A stretch of DNA of 64,000 nucleotides from an uncultured Bartonella sp. GTDB taxonomy: Bacteria; Pseudomonadota; Alphaproteobacteria; Rhizobiales; Rhizobiaceae. The notes under the pieces were generated by a model that worked only from the letters and a program-made list of their open reading frames with translations, was not told where the DNA came from and did no database searches. The position numbers were made by a program, and so were the translations under genes. Positions 38,214 to 47,638 of the stretch are shown here, piece after piece (the stretch's first letter is position 1; each line of letters begins with the position of its first letter). The stretch covers positions 620,001 through 684,000 of the forward strand of contig NZ_CALYPR010000001.1 of the NCBI RefSeq assembly GCF_945277285.1, given 5' to 3'.

Positions 38214-38807
38214 TCAGTGCGTACCATCGCGGTAGGCGACAAGTTTTTGCACCGTTTTGATGAATCCTTGAGCAAGCTCAACATTCAACATTGCAGCATG
38301 TACCACAGGACTATCACCAAAAGCCACACCCATTTCATCACTATTGAACAAAGTTATCACCGGAATATCTTCTTTATCCGGCCGTTTGACCGAGTAGAGT
38401 GTCTGCTCAATCTTGCGTTTTCCATCAAAAGCAGCCTCTTTTGCATGCAAAACAAGGCATGCCTGCCCCGAACGTATCGCCTGTTCGACCTTCGTAGCAC
38501 CGGTGACAACGCTGCCTGCCTTGCGCGCCAGCGCAAGGCGACCGAGTGCTGCCCTGACCAGAAGCCTGTCAACCAGATCGACAAGATCATTATCAACAAC
38601 GATATCCGACTTGAGGCTATGAGCAAAAGACTTGCGCCTGATCGCTTCTTCAAGAACCGACTTCGAAGCTGAAACCCATGCACCACGCCCCGGCAGATTA
38701 GCCTTGATGTCAGGGACAAGATGACCGTCAGGACCGGCAACAAAGCGGATAAGCTCGTGCGGCTCGCCACTTTTTCTTGTTACGATGCAAGTACGGTCAT
38801 TCATCAA
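38214..38807 (-). CDS. ylxR: YlxR (DUF448) - L7Ae fusion RNA-binding protein
   Basis: Predicted nucleic-acid-binding protein of the nusA-infB operon. The 197 residues consist of an N-terminal YlxR domain (about 1-80: [28 protein letters not shown]) and a C-terminal L7Ae/L30e-like domain (about 85-195: [42 protein letters not shown]). This two-domain form is standard in alphaproteobacteria. It starts 13 bases after nusA and ends 37 bases before infB. Direct function here is unknown; a role linked to transcription-translation coupling is inferred from context. Confidence 0.93.
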   Translation of the reverse strand: MMNDRTCIVTRKSGEPHELIRFVAGPDGHLVPDIKANLPGRGAWVSASKSVLEEAIRRKSFAHSLKSDIVVDNDLVDLVDRLLVRAALGRLALARKAGSVVTGATKVEQAIRSGQACLVLHAKEAAFDGKRKIEQTLYSVKRPDKEDIPVITLFNSDEMGVAFGDSPVVHAAMLNVELAQGFIKTVQKLVAYRDGTH

Positions 38808-38820
38808 TCAGCTGCCTTTC

Positions 38821-40437
38821 TCATTGGGCAGATGTTTCTGTTTGTGGTTGTTCTTCCGCATTCTCTTCATGCTCTTCTTTATGAAGATCATCTTCGGTCA
38901 TCCAACCTGCTTTTAGACGGGCAGCAACAACCATGGCTTCAGCATCGGCCCGGCTGATGTCAAAAGGCGTTAATACACCGGCAAAATTCTGTGTCTCGCC
39001 GTCTTTGCGTTCACGCCACCCGGCAAGATCATCAACCGCATAGCCAGCAAAATCTTCAATTGTTTTGACACCATCTTCACCAACAGCAACCATCATTGCC
39101 GTGGTCATACCCGGCAATTCGCGCAGATCATCAGAAACGCCGAGTTTTTTGCGTTTCTTGTCAAGTTCTGTTTCCTGCTTTTCAATATATTCTTTGGCAC
39201 GTTGCTGAATTTCTGCAGCTGTTTCTTCATCGAAGCCTTCGATTGAACGAATTTCTTCCGGATCGACATAAGCAATCTCTTCGATAGAAGCGAAACCTTC
39301 CGATGCCAGAACCTGAGCAACCATTTCATCGACATCAAGAGCTTCCATGAATAGTGCGCTACGTTTGGCGAATTCTTTCTGACGGTTTTCTGATTCTTCC
39401 TGTTCGGTCAGAATATCAATATCCCAGCCAGTCAGTTGCGATGCCAGACGAACATTCTGTCCCCGACGTCCAATTGCAAGACTAAGCTGATCGTCAGGAA
39501 CCACAACTTCAATACGTTCTGCATCTTCATCAAGCACAACTTTAGCAACTTCAGCCGGTTGCAAAGCATTGACGATAAAGGTTGCCGCGTCAGGCGACCA
39601 TGGAATAATGTCGATTTTTTCGCCCTGCAATTCATTGACAACCGCCTGAACACGGCTACCACGCATACCGACACAAGCCCCAACCGGATCAATTGCAGCG
39701 TCGCGTGATACAACTGCTATTTTTGCGCGCGATCCCGGATCACGGGCAACCGATTTAATCTCGATAATACCATCATAAATTTCCGGTACTTCCATAGTAA
39801 AAAGTTTGGCCATAAATTGCGGATGTGTGCGTGAAAGGAAAATCTGTGGCCCACGTTGTTCGCGCCGGACATCATAGACATAAGCACGAATACGATCGCC
39901 ATAGCGGAAAGATTCACGCGGAATAAGCTCGTCGCGCCGGACAATTGCCTCGCCTCGACCAAGATCGACAATAACATTGCCATATTCAACGCGTTTTACT
40001 GTACCTGAAACAATTTCACCAACTTTATCCTTGAATTCTTCATATTGGTGATCGCGTTCCGCCTCACGCACTTTCTGAACAATCACCTGCTTGGCCGACT
40101 GGGCAGCGATCCGGCCAAATTCCATAGGCGGCAGAGGATCTGACAAAAAGTCACCAATCTGGACATCAGGCTGGCGTTTTTTTGCATCTTCAAGAGAAAT
40201 CTGCGTTGAATAATCATCAACCGTATCGACAACTTCAAGCAGACGTTGCAACTTGATTTCACCAGTTTTGGAATTGATATCGGCACGGATATTGGTTTCT
40301 TGACCATAGCGTGACCGGGCCGCTTTCTGAATGGCATCCGCCATCGCCGAAATAACAATTTCACGGTCAATCGACTTTTCGCGGGCAACGGCATCTGCAA
40401 TCTGCAGAAGTTCAAGCCTATTAGCGCTTACAGCCAT
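38821..40437 (-). CDS. nusA: Transcription termination/antitermination protein NusA
   Basis: RNA-polymerase-associated factor controlling pausing, termination and antitermination. The ATG at 40437 (GGAG seven bases upstream) is chosen over an upstream frame opening at 40473, giving 538 residues. The order is N-terminal RNAP-binding domain (1-130), S1 domain (GEIVSGTVKRVEYGNVIVDLG), KH1 and KH2 (GACVGMRGSRVQAVVNEL and LAIGRRGQNVRLASQLTGW regions), and C-terminal helix-hairpin-helix acidic repeats (about 360-500). An acidic tail (HKEEHEENAEEQPQTE) ends it. It follows rimP and heads ylxR-infB. Confidence 0.96.
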   Translation of the reverse strand: MAVSANRLELLQIADAVAREKSIDREIVISAMADAIQKAARSRYGQETNIRADINSKTGEIKLQRLLEVVDTVDDYSTQISLEDAKKRQPDVQIGDFLSDPLPPMEFGRIAAQSAKQVIVQKVREAERDHQYEEFKDKVGEIVSGTVKRVEYGNVIVDLGRGEAIVRRDELIPRESFRYGDRIRAYVYDVRREQRGPQIFLSRTHPQFMAKLFTMEVPEIYDGIIEIKSVARDPGSRAKIAVVSRDAAIDPVGACVGMRGSRVQAVVNELQGEKIDIIPWSPDAATFIVNALQPAEVAKVVLDEDAERIEVVVPDDQLSLAIGRRGQNVRLASQLTGWDIDILTEQEESENRQKEFAKRSALFMEALDVDEMVAQVLASEGFASIEEIAYVDPEEIRSIEGFDEETAAEIQQRAKEYIEKQETELDKKRKKLGVSDDLRELPGMTTAMMVAVGEDGVKTIEDFAGYAVDDLAGWRERKDGETQNFAGVLTPFDISRADAEAMVVAARLKAGWMTEDDLHKEEHEENAEEQPQTETSAQ

Positions 40438-40481
40438 TGATTCTCTCCTTCTTTGTGCCGCCGCTTGCGGCATCGATTAAA

Positions 40482-41180
40482 TTAATTCTTTTTCATTTCC
40501 GGTCTAGACGGTTTGCCACTTTCTATTCTGCCAGAATTGTTGCGCACCTTTGAGTGATTATCATTATCCTCGGGCTCATTATCGGGCCCAAGATCATCAT
40601 CGGGAATAAGTTGCTGGCGCAATGCCTTGTCTTTTGCCAACGCATCACGAATCAAATCATCGGTCAGGACAAGGCGAGCATCTGAAATATCGTCAAACAA
40701 AAGATGTGTAGCCAATGCTTCCCCATAAGCAGCCTTATCGGTATTGAGAATGAAACCGTCTTCATCGACATCACTAATTGTTCCGCGAAATTTCCGTCTG
40801 CCATCTACCATGATAGCAGTTTCTATTTTCGCAATATGGCCTTGCCACCGAGAAAAATCAGACTTTCTGACCAAAGGACGATCAATACCGGGAGAAGAAA
40901 TTTCCAAATGATATTTCCGTTCGATAATATCTTCTACGTCAAGAATCGGTGAAACAACGCGACTGACTTCCTCGCAATCCTCAATTGTCATGGTGCCATC
41001 GGCACGTTCTGCCATGATTTGCAATGTCAGCCCATTAAGACCGGATAAACGCACCCGAACAATCCGGTAGCCGAGAGGTTTCAAGACCGGAGCAACAATC
41101 GCGACCACGCGTGCTTCCACACCTTTTTCTTCAAAAAGGCGTGCTTCATCCAAATCAATTGCTCTTTCGCTTTCGCTCAT
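40482..41180 (-). CDS. rimP: Ribosome maturation factor RimP
   Basis: Needed for assembly of the 30S subunit with S12. The frame is open to 41246, but its first codons lie inside a terminator-like hairpin. I prefer the ATG at 41180 (MSESERAID), though the binding site is imperfect and the ATG at 41207 is an alternative. From 41180 the protein has 232 residues. The core (about 10-165) has [16 protein letters not shown], the [16 protein letters not shown] helix and the [14 protein letters not shown] motif. A charged C-terminal extension of about 45 residues follows ([15 protein letters not shown] then basic). It is the first gene of the nusA operon. Confidence 0.93.
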   Translation of the reverse strand: MSESERAIDLDEARLFEEKGVEARVVAIVAPVLKPLGYRIVRVRLSGLNGLTLQIMAERADGTMTIEDCEEVSRVVSPILDVEDIIERKYHLEISSPGIDRPLVRKSDFSRWQGHIAKIETAIMVDGRRKFRGTISDVDEDGFILNTDKAAYGEALATHLLFDDISDARLVLTDDLIRDALAKDKALRQQLIPDDDLGPDNEPEDNDNHSKVRNNSGRIESGKPSRPEMKKN

Positions 41181-41217
41181 ACCTCTTAATTCCAAATAAT
41201 TATTCATCCATGCAAGT

Positions 41218-41248
41218 AATAAAAAAGAGCGGGCCCGAAAACCCACTC
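41218..41248 (-). terminator. Intrinsic terminator or attenuator just upstream of rimP
   Basis: On the minus strand, GAGTGGG pairs with CCCGCTC (one T-G pair) across an 8-base loop at 41227-41248, followed by TTTTTTATT. It lies only about 37 bases before the rimP start and about 250 bases after trmB. It could end the metK-trmB transcript, but its nearness to rimP suggests a premature terminator in the rimP-nusA-infB leader. rimP leaders with such terminators have been described in other proteobacteria. Confidence 0.75.
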
Positions 41249-41496
41249 CTCATCGAATGATCAAGAATTTTCTTTTCCTTACACCCAATAAAAATTTTTT
41301 TCAAGTAGAACTTATCAAGTGTTGAATATCAGCCACAAAATCAGACATTATTTTTATCAAATTTTTCCCGAATATCGGCGGCTTTTTTACCACCGCCTTT
41401 GTTTTGACAACATATGTGATGATTTATGATATCTCAGTGACGGCCTGCCAAATGCTCCAACTTTTTTGATAAAATTCCTGTTTTTTATAAATGCTT

Positions 41497-42198
41497 CTAT
41501 TTTCGAATGAATGCAAGATAGGCGGGAACACGCCCCTCTCTTATTGCTTTTTTCTCATATCGTGTACCGGGCCAAGCTTTAAACGGTGTTTTCCAGTCTA
41601 GTGGGCTAGTGGCTGTCCAAAAAAAATCTTGGTGATGAACACAATGGAATAGCGTCCAATTGACATATGAATCAATATCGGAAGCAAAGCGGAACGTTGC
41701 TCCCGGTTTCAACACACGTGCAAACCGGTCAAGATTCTTGATACTTACAAAACGGCGTTTCCAGTGCTTTTTCTTGGGCCATGGGTCGGGATAAAAAAGA
41801 TCTATCCCTGAAAGGGAACATGCCGGCAACCAGTCAAGTAGCTTGGTGGCATCATCATCATAGAGGCGGATATGCTTGACACGTTCTTTGTCTTCTTCCA
41901 ATGTGCCAAGCATTTTTGCCATGCCGTTCACAAATGGCTCGACACCGATAAAACCGGTATGGGGAAACCTATCCATTTCATGAACGAGATGTTCGCCACC
42001 GCCAAAACCGATTTCTAGTCGCACCTCATCAACAGTATCTGCAAACAAATCGACGAGATTAGAAGGGGACGTTGTTGCAAGATCGACTTTCAAACGGGGC
42101 AGCAATGTTTCTGTGCGCTGAAGCTGGGCGGCGCGCAAGGCCTTACCGTGACGTCGCCCGAAAAAAGCTTCACTTGTCCGTTCTTTATGGCCTTCCAT
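41497..42198 (-). CDS. trmB: tRNA (guanine-N7-)-methyltransferase TrmB
   Basis: Forms m7G46 in tRNA with SAM. The start ATG at 42198 overlaps the metK stop (TAATG); the longer frame to 42249 is read-through of metK in another frame. The 233 residues include the [12 protein letters not shown]-terminus, the SAM loop [10 protein letters not shown], the [11 protein letters not shown] stretch and the family signature [19 protein letters not shown]. The coupling to metK, which makes the SAM it uses, is conserved in the group. Confidence 0.95.
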   Translation of the reverse strand: MEGHKERTSEAFFGRRHGKALRAAQLQRTETLLPRLKVDLATTSPSNLVDLFADTVDEVRLEIGFGGGEHLVHEMDRFPHTGFIGVEPFVNGMAKMLGTLEEDKERVKHIRLYDDDATKLLDWLPACSLSGIDLFYPDPWPKKKHWKRRFVSIKNLDRFARVLKPGATFRFASDIDSYVNWTLFHCVHHQDFFWTATSPLDWKTPFKAWPGTRYEKKAIREGRVPAYLAFIRK

Positions 42199-43463
42199 TA
42201 CGCCTTGATTGCGTCTTTCAGCGCCTTGACAAGATTCGTCCGCTCCCATGAGAAAGAACCATCCCGACCGGGTTTGCGCCCAAAATGTCCATAAGCCGAT
42301 GTTTTGGCATAAATGGCTTTATTGAGTTCGAGATGTTTACGAATACCAGAAGGCGACAAATCCATAACTTTGCGGATAGCAGCTTCAACAACGCTTTCGT
42401 CAACTTTTCCGGTTTCATGCAAATTGACATAGATTGACAGCGGCTGGGCAACGCCGATTGCATAAGAAAGCTGGATAGTGCAGCGATCGGCAAGACCCGC
42501 TGCAACGACATTTTTAGCAAGATAACGTGCCGCATAAGCAGCCGAACGGTCAACCTTGGTGGTATCTTTGCCGGAAAAAGCACCGCCACCATGGGGAGCA
42601 GCGCCGCCATAAGTATCCACAATGATCTTGCGGCCGGTCAAACCGGCATCCCCATCGGGCCCGCCAATAACGAATTTTCCTGTTGGATTGATATACCAAT
42701 CACAATTATCGGCAATTTTAATATCACTCAATGCTTGACGTATGTAAGGTTCGACAACCGAACGCACTTTCTTTGAATCCCATGTGGGGTCAATATGCTG
42801 GGTAGAAAGAACAATGGAAACCACTTCAACAGGTTTATCATTTTCATATCGCACTGTGACCTGACTCTTTGCGTCTGGGCCAAGTTTGCTGGCCTCACCT
42901 TCGTCAAGATGACGGGCAACTGATAGAGCTTCAAGAATTTTATGAGCATAATAAATCGGTGCCGGCATTAAATCGGGTGTCTCTCGACAAGCATAACCGA
43001 ACATGATCCCCTGATCGCCTGCACCTTCTTCGCCTTGCCGGTCAGCAGCACTATCGACACCTTGGGCAATATCGGCAGACTGCGAGTGCAACAAAACATC
43101 AATTTTAACAGTTTTCCAATGAAATCCTTCCTGTTCATAACCAATGGCACGAATCGCCCGGCGCGCAGCTGAACGAAAACGCGATGGATTAATAACCGGG
43201 TTTCCTTTTTTATCATGAACAAGCTTGCCATTTTTATCTTTTTTTAACAGTGTATCAGGGACACGAACTTCGCCAGCGATAACAACCCGATTTGTGGTTG
43301 CCAAAGTTTCACAGGCAACACGCACCGACCAAGGATCGACGCCTGTCTTGGCTGCTTCCTTATAAATCATATCAACGATTTCATCTGAAATACGGTCACA
43401 AACTTTATCGGGATGACCTTCCGATACCGATTCACTGGTAAAAAGATAATTCTGATGAGACAC
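42198..43463 (-). CDS. metK: S-adenosylmethionine synthetase
   Basis: Makes SAM from methionine and ATP. I start at a GTG (43463) preceded by GAGGGG at six bases spacing; the N-terminus then reads [25 protein letters not shown] like other MetK proteins (core [13 protein letters not shown]). The longer frame to 43544 adds 27 residues that do not resemble the family. The 421 residues contain the [15 protein letters not shown] and [19 protein letters not shown] motifs of the ATP- and phosphate-binding sites. A short insertion with Lys/Gly ([15 protein letters not shown]) is typical of alphaproteobacteria. It follows the HTH gene. Confidence 0.95.
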   Translation of the reverse strand: MSHQNYLFTSESVSEGHPDKVCDRISDEIVDMIYKEAAKTGVDPWSVRVACETLATTNRVVIAGEVRVPDTLLKKDKNGKLVHDKKGNPVINPSRFRSAARRAIRAIGYEQEGFHWKTVKIDVLLHSQSADIAQGVDSAADRQGEEGAGDQGIMFGYACRETPDLMPAPIYYAHKILEALSVARHLDEGEASKLGPDAKSQVTVRYENDKPVEVVSIVLSTQHIDPTWDSKKVRSVVEPYIRQALSDIKIADNCDWYINPTGKFVIGGPDGDAGLTGRKIIVDTYGGAAPHGGGAFSGKDTTKVDRSAAYAARYLAKNVVAAGLADRCTIQLSYAIGVAQPLSIYVNLHETGKVDESVVEAAIRKVMDLSPSGIRKHLELNKAIYAKTSAYGHFGRKPGRDGSFSWERTNLVKALKDAIKA

Positions 43464-43530
43464 GGGAAACCCCTCTGGAAAGAAGACGTTTACTTCCTCT
43501 GCGGACTCTCCGGAGAGAAAAACGACAGTA
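43464..43530 (-). promoter_or_regulatory. Structured leader immediately before metK
   Basis: On the minus strand there is a perfect 12-bp palindrome CTCTCCGGAGAG (43506-43517), then a GAAG/CTTC stem, then GGG-GTTT-CCC, which would pair part of the Shine-Dalgarno GAGGGG with the bases directly before the GTG start. The leader could sequester the ribosome binding site. I see no match to SAM-II or SAM/SAH riboswitch consensus, so a ligand is not claimed. Confidence 0.35.
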
Positions 43531-43745
43531 GCTCTATTTGCCAAGCTTGTTGAATTGCGTCAATGCCGTTTTAGCATAAGATGCGAAATAAGTGTGATAA
43601 TCATATTTCGCCCGACATTTTTTATATCCCGTTTGCCCCCTTTATCACGCCCTATATAAACGAACGCGTCGCAACCAGAACAACAAAAAAGCTTTATATC
43701 TATAAAATACCTTTCCCCGGAACTTTTTATTAATTTTGAAAACAG

Positions 43746-44162
43746 TCAAAGTACGTCGATCGTCTCATCATCCGAAAGAGCTTTAGCTAAATCGATTATC
43801 TTGCGGCGAACCTTCGGGTCTTTAATGTTGGTGAAAGCGCGCAACAGCTGGATTCCTTCATTGCTTGAGCAAAAATCCATAAATTTATTATCTTCTTCCT
43901 GAAAACCTTCCGGTGAACGTGCACTTGGTGCCTCTTCAAAAAAATAGGATACCGGAACATCAAGAATTTCCGAAATAGCCTGAAGACGACTCGCACCAAC
44001 GCGGTTCGTTCCCTTTTCATATTTCTGGATTTGCTGGAATGTTATGCCTAGCTGTTCACCCAATTTTTCCTGACTCAAGCCAAGCATGTTGCGCCGAAGT
44101 CTAATACGGCTACCCACATAGATATCAGTTGGGGCGGGTGTTTTTTTAAGTGCGGCCATCAT
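43746..44162 (-). CDS. XRE-family helix-turn-helix transcriptional regulator
   Basis: A 138-residue regulator with an N-terminal Cro/C1-type HTH (about residues 15-75: LRRNMLGLSQEKLGEQLGITFQQIQKYEKGTNRV, core LGLSQEKLGEQLGITFQQIQ) and a C-terminal helical domain (FFEEAPSARSPEG ... IDLAKAL). The start may be the second Met (44159). The gene is a constant neighbour between lnt and metK in Hyphomicrobiales. Related rhizobial proteins have been linked to growth and cell-cycle-type control, but the target genes here are unknown. Confidence 0.88.
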   Translation of the reverse strand: MMAALKKTPAPTDIYVGSRIRLRRNMLGLSQEKLGEQLGITFQQIQKYEKGTNRVGASRLQAISEILDVPVSYFFEEAPSARSPEGFQEEDNKFMDFCSSNEGIQLLRAFTNIKDPKVRRKIIDLAKALSDDETIDVL

Positions 44163-44290
44163 CTAACTTTCTTGCGTCAATACAGATCCATCTCTATAAA
44201 CGTGAATTTATGTAGATAAGAACTATTCAGGGGTTGCAATAAAGGCCTCCCGCCAGACCAAACTTGGCGTCCCATATAACATCTCATCAA

Positions 44291-45901
44291 TTACAACTTG
44301 TCAATTGATCGGATATTTTTTACGCAACCGAATATTATACTGAATATCAGTATAACAAAAAACGCAACAAAAGCATGGAAAAATTTTGGCCCGTTGCCCC
44401 ATATCGGAACAATTGCCGGAGGAATTGGTGAGTCAATAACATTAATCTCGTTTTGCTTTAAAGATCGAACAATTCGTCCATAAGGATCGACCACAGCAGA
44501 GATACCATTATTGGCAGCACGAATAAGTGGGATGCCAAGTTCGACGGCCCGCACCCGCGCCTGATCAAAATGTTGATAGGGCCCGGGTGTAACGCCAAAC
44601 CATGCATCATTGGTAACATTCAAAATAGCTTGTGGCCTTGCACCTTCATAATCCATTCCATCAGGAAAAATAACCTCATAACAAATCATTGGCAAATAGA
44701 CAAAACCGTCAGGTAATTTTACTGTTTCACGTATTGTTGCACCACTATAGCCACCGGTTATCACAGCCAAAGCATGAAGCCCCAATTTGTCAAAAAATTC
44801 CTCAAAAGGTAAATATTCGCCAAAGGGAACAAGGTGGACTTTATCTGAAGAAGTAGTGACCTGGCCACTTTCGTCAATCACCGCTATCGTATTAAAAAAA
44901 TGCTTGTTTTTTTCACCGGGCTGTCCATCGCTTCTAACGGCACCAACGATTGCCCATTCATTAGTTTTTAAGAGCGAAGCTATACGGTTTTTTGCTTCAG
45001 GAACATAATCCAGAATATAGGGAACCGCTGTTTCCGGCCAAACAATGTAATTTGGTTCATGTCCACCATCGACAATTGGTTTTTTGCTCAATTGCATATG
45101 TGCTTCAAACATCTCATAACGGACTTCATCACTCAGTTTTTCGTCCTGCTTTATGGAAGGCTGTACGAGCCTCACCCATTTTTCAGCACTATTATAACTT
45201 TCAATTTCCGGCGCGTTATAAAGCCGATGAGCGCCAAAACCAACATGGGCAGCAACAAGGCCAATACCGATTGTCAGCGCAAGCCATTGGCCATTCTCGT
45301 CAAACACTGACGCTGGCAATGAATAGACGAGGACGGCTAGTGCATTTATTGCATAAAGGCCGACAACAGCATCGGACTGCATCAAAAGTGGCGTTGGCAT
45401 AATTGTATAACCGATGGAATTCCACGGAAAACCGGTTAATAAAGTGGCACGTAAATATTCGGCGATCCCCATTGCCAGAGCCAATATGAAAAAACGTGAT
45501 AACCCTTTTTTCCAGAATAAAATGGCTAGAACACCGCCAATTCCCCAATAAAGTGCAAGATAAAAGGGAAGCCCTAAAATTGCAAAGGGAATGGCCCATG
45601 CAAAACTGATCGGATCAACCAGCATCGCACTTGAAAGCCACCATAGACCACAAACAAAATAACCAAAACCGAAATTAAAGCAGGTCCAAAACGCAAGTTT
45701 AAGACGGGCTTTTTTCTGTGCCTGACATGCAATATTATCAAGCAATAAGACAAGAGCGGGAAACGTAACAAAATTTACCGGAAAAAGATAAAACGGCGCC
45801 AGAGAAAAAGCCGTTAAGCTACCACAGACAAACGCAAAGACCTGCCGTTTGGCCCCATCTAGTCCTTTCACATAAGAGATGACTTTTGCCAGAATATGCA
45901 T
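44291..45901 (-). CDS. lnt: Apolipoprotein N-acyltransferase
   Basis: Inner-membrane enzyme that adds the third acyl chain to lipoproteins. The 536 residues show six to eight hydrophobic helices in the first about 230 residues, then a periplasmic nitrilase-like domain with the Glu-Lys-Cys triad: Glu in IVWPETAVPY, Lys in SSDKVHLVPFGEYLPFE and Cys in LPMICYEVIFPDG. A final helix is at about residues 505-525. It follows corC in the conserved ybeY-corC-lnt order. CyoA in this window is a probable substrate. Confidence 0.95.
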   Translation of the reverse strand: MHILAKVISYVKGLDGAKRQVFAFVCGSLTAFSLAPFYLFPVNFVTFPALVLLLDNIACQAQKKARLKLAFWTCFNFGFGYFVCGLWWLSSAMLVDPISFAWAIPFAILGLPFYLALYWGIGGVLAILFWKKGLSRFFILALAMGIAEYLRATLLTGFPWNSIGYTIMPTPLLMQSDAVVGLYAINALAVLVYSLPASVFDENGQWLALTIGIGLVAAHVGFGAHRLYNAPEIESYNSAEKWVRLVQPSIKQDEKLSDEVRYEMFEAHMQLSKKPIVDGGHEPNYIVWPETAVPYILDYVPEAKNRIASLLKTNEWAIVGAVRSDGQPGEKNKHFFNTIAVIDESGQVTTSSDKVHLVPFGEYLPFEEFFDKLGLHALAVITGGYSGATIRETVKLPDGFVYLPMICYEVIFPDGMDYEGARPQAILNVTNDAWFGVTPGPYQHFDQARVRAVELGIPLIRAANNGISAVVDPYGRIVRSLKQNEINVIDSPIPPAIVPIWGNGPKFFHAFVAFFVILIFSIIFGCVKNIRSIDKL

Positions 45902-46037
45902 TGTGATAAGCTTACCGTTTTTCCATCTTTAAAATTCTGCAAAATAAATAGAATGAACTAGAAGCACCTGCTCATTTGACAAGATCTAGTGTGAATAGAT
46001 TTGGATAAACGTTATTTTTTAAGGATGTTTCCCTCCT

Positions 46038-47045
46038 TTATTCCAGCGAGGAATTATCCTCTTTATCCTTTTGGTTATGATGCAAAGGCTGAATTCTGAT
46101 CCGCTTAATGCGGCGTTTATCTGCTTCAAGAATGCGAAATTGGTATCCGGGAACTGCTTCCACCAATTCGCCTCTTGCCGGTATCCGGTCCAATGTCGAG
46201 ACAATCAACCCGCCAATTGTATCGACATCGTCACCATGTTCACCAACTTTAAAATCCGGTCCTAACGTTTTTTCGACCTCTTCAAGGTCGGCACTTGCAT
46301 CGACAAGCCACTTATTGTCAGCCTCTTTTATGATAGACATATCCACATCATCATGTTCGTCTTCAATGTCACCGACAACGAGTTCGACAATATCTTCCAT
46401 CGAAGCAAGACCGTCTGTTCCGCCATATTCGTCGATAATAAGCGCCATTTGTGTGCGAGTGGCCTGCATACGTGTTAAAAGCTGGCTTGCCAGCATGGAA
46501 CCGGGAACAAAAAGTACATTTCGTATCAAGTCAAGATTGCCAATAGATACCGAAAGGTCGACCTTGGCAAAATCGAGAACACCTTCCTTTTCCCCACTTT
46601 GGGCTTTACGGGTGATATAATTGAGGACATCGCGGATATGCAGCATACCACGTGGATCATCAAGACTTTCAGAATAGACCGGCATACGCGAATGACCGGA
46701 TTTTTCAAACTCGATCAAAGTCTCTGCCAATGTTGTATCGACATCAAGCGCTTCAATTTCCGAACGGGGAATCATGACATCTTCAACGCGGGTTTCGCGA
46801 AATCGCAAAATATTATTCAGCATAATGCGTTCTTCAGGAGAAAAGAGCGAATTTGCTTCTCCTTCCCCTTCTGAAAGGGCATCCGTCAAATCCTCACGCA
46901 ATGTCGAATTATTGCGCGCACGCAGGAAAGAAAAAAGATTTCCGAATAACGATTTTCTCTCGTTATTTTGTTGTCGTGAGGAATTTTGTTCTGTTGATGA
47001 TCGAGAAGAATCTTCGTCAATTGAATTATCTGTTTTATCCGTCAT
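46038..47045 (-). CDS. corC: CorC/HlyC-type CBS-domain protein
   Basis: Cytosolic protein of the CorC family, linked in other bacteria to magnesium/cobalt efflux and to YbeY-related processes. The 335 residues have a charged Ser/Asn/Arg-rich N-terminus, a paired CBS module (about 65-200: ETRVEDVMIPRSEIEALD, SRMPVYSESLDDPRGMLHIRDVL, VPGSMLASQLLTRMQ) and the C-terminal CorC_HlyC domain (about 245-320, DNKWLVDASADLEEVE). No membrane domain is present, unlike the CNNM-type proteins. The name hemolysin for this family is historical. Confidence 0.92.
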   Translation of the reverse strand: MTDKTDNSIDEDSSRSSTEQNSSRQQNNERKSLFGNLFSFLRARNNSTLREDLTDALSEGEGEANSLFSPEERIMLNNILRFRETRVEDVMIPRSEIEALDVDTTLAETLIEFEKSGHSRMPVYSESLDDPRGMLHIRDVLNYITRKAQSGEKEGVLDFAKVDLSVSIGNLDLIRNVLFVPGSMLASQLLTRMQATRTQMALIIDEYGGTDGLASMEDIVELVVGDIEDEHDDVDMSIIKEADNKWLVDASADLEEVEKTLGPDFKVGEHGDDVDTIGGLIVSTLDRIPARGELVEAVPGYQFRILEADKRRIKRIRIQPLHHNQKDKEDNSSLE

Positions 47046-47165
47046 GGCTTTTTAAAAAATACTAGATCAAAGTAAGTCTTTACAATTTCCCTGCTATCAA
47101 TAAGATCTATATTGTCTTCATATATGGATGATCTATTAATAGCAATACTCATGTTCTTTACTCGA

Positions 47166-47636
47166 TTAGGCATATGGATCTGAAATGCCAATAGATTTGA
47201 GGATTTTTCTCTCGAGTTCTTCCATCTGTTCAGCTTCATCATCATTTTGATGGTCATAGCCGCTAAGATGAAGGAGACCATGAACAAGAAGATGGCTCAA
47301 ATGATCTTCAAATTCTTTTTGCCCTTCTTCCGCTTCTCGCTGAACCGTTTCATGCGCAATCACAATATCCCCCAGAATCGGACCCGGTTGCTGACCGGGG
47401 ACGAGGGCAAGGGCCGGAAATGACAAAACATTTGTAGGTTTATCAATGTGGCGCCACTTCTCATTAATGCTGCGGATATCGGCGTCATCGGTAAAAACCA
47501 GACTAAGCTCGCTATCAATTGTATCAAAGCCCAATTGCTCAAGGGTTGCTTTCAATATGCGATCAATGAGGGGTCTCAAAACTTCTTCATTCTTCCACCC
47601 CCCGGCGACTATCGACATATCATAGTGCACAGTCAT
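47166..47636 (-). CDS. ybeY: Endoribonuclease YbeY
   Basis: Zinc-dependent RNase acting in 16S rRNA 3'-end maturation and ribosome quality control. The 156 residues contain the metal motif HGLLHLSGYDH with His119, His123 and His129, and the conserved TDVLSFP equivalent TNVLSFPAL. The start is two bases after the phoH stop, so the two genes are coupled. The phoH-ybeY-corC-lnt order is conserved. Confidence 0.95.
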   Translation of the reverse strand: MTVHYDMSIVAGGWKNEEVLRPLIDRILKATLEQLGFDTIDSELSLVFTDDADIRSINEKWRHIDKPTNVLSFPALALVPGQQPGPILGDIVIAHETVQREAEEGQKEFEDHLSHLLVHGLLHLSGYDHQNDDEAEQMEELERKILKSIGISDPYA

Positions 47637-47638
47637 TT

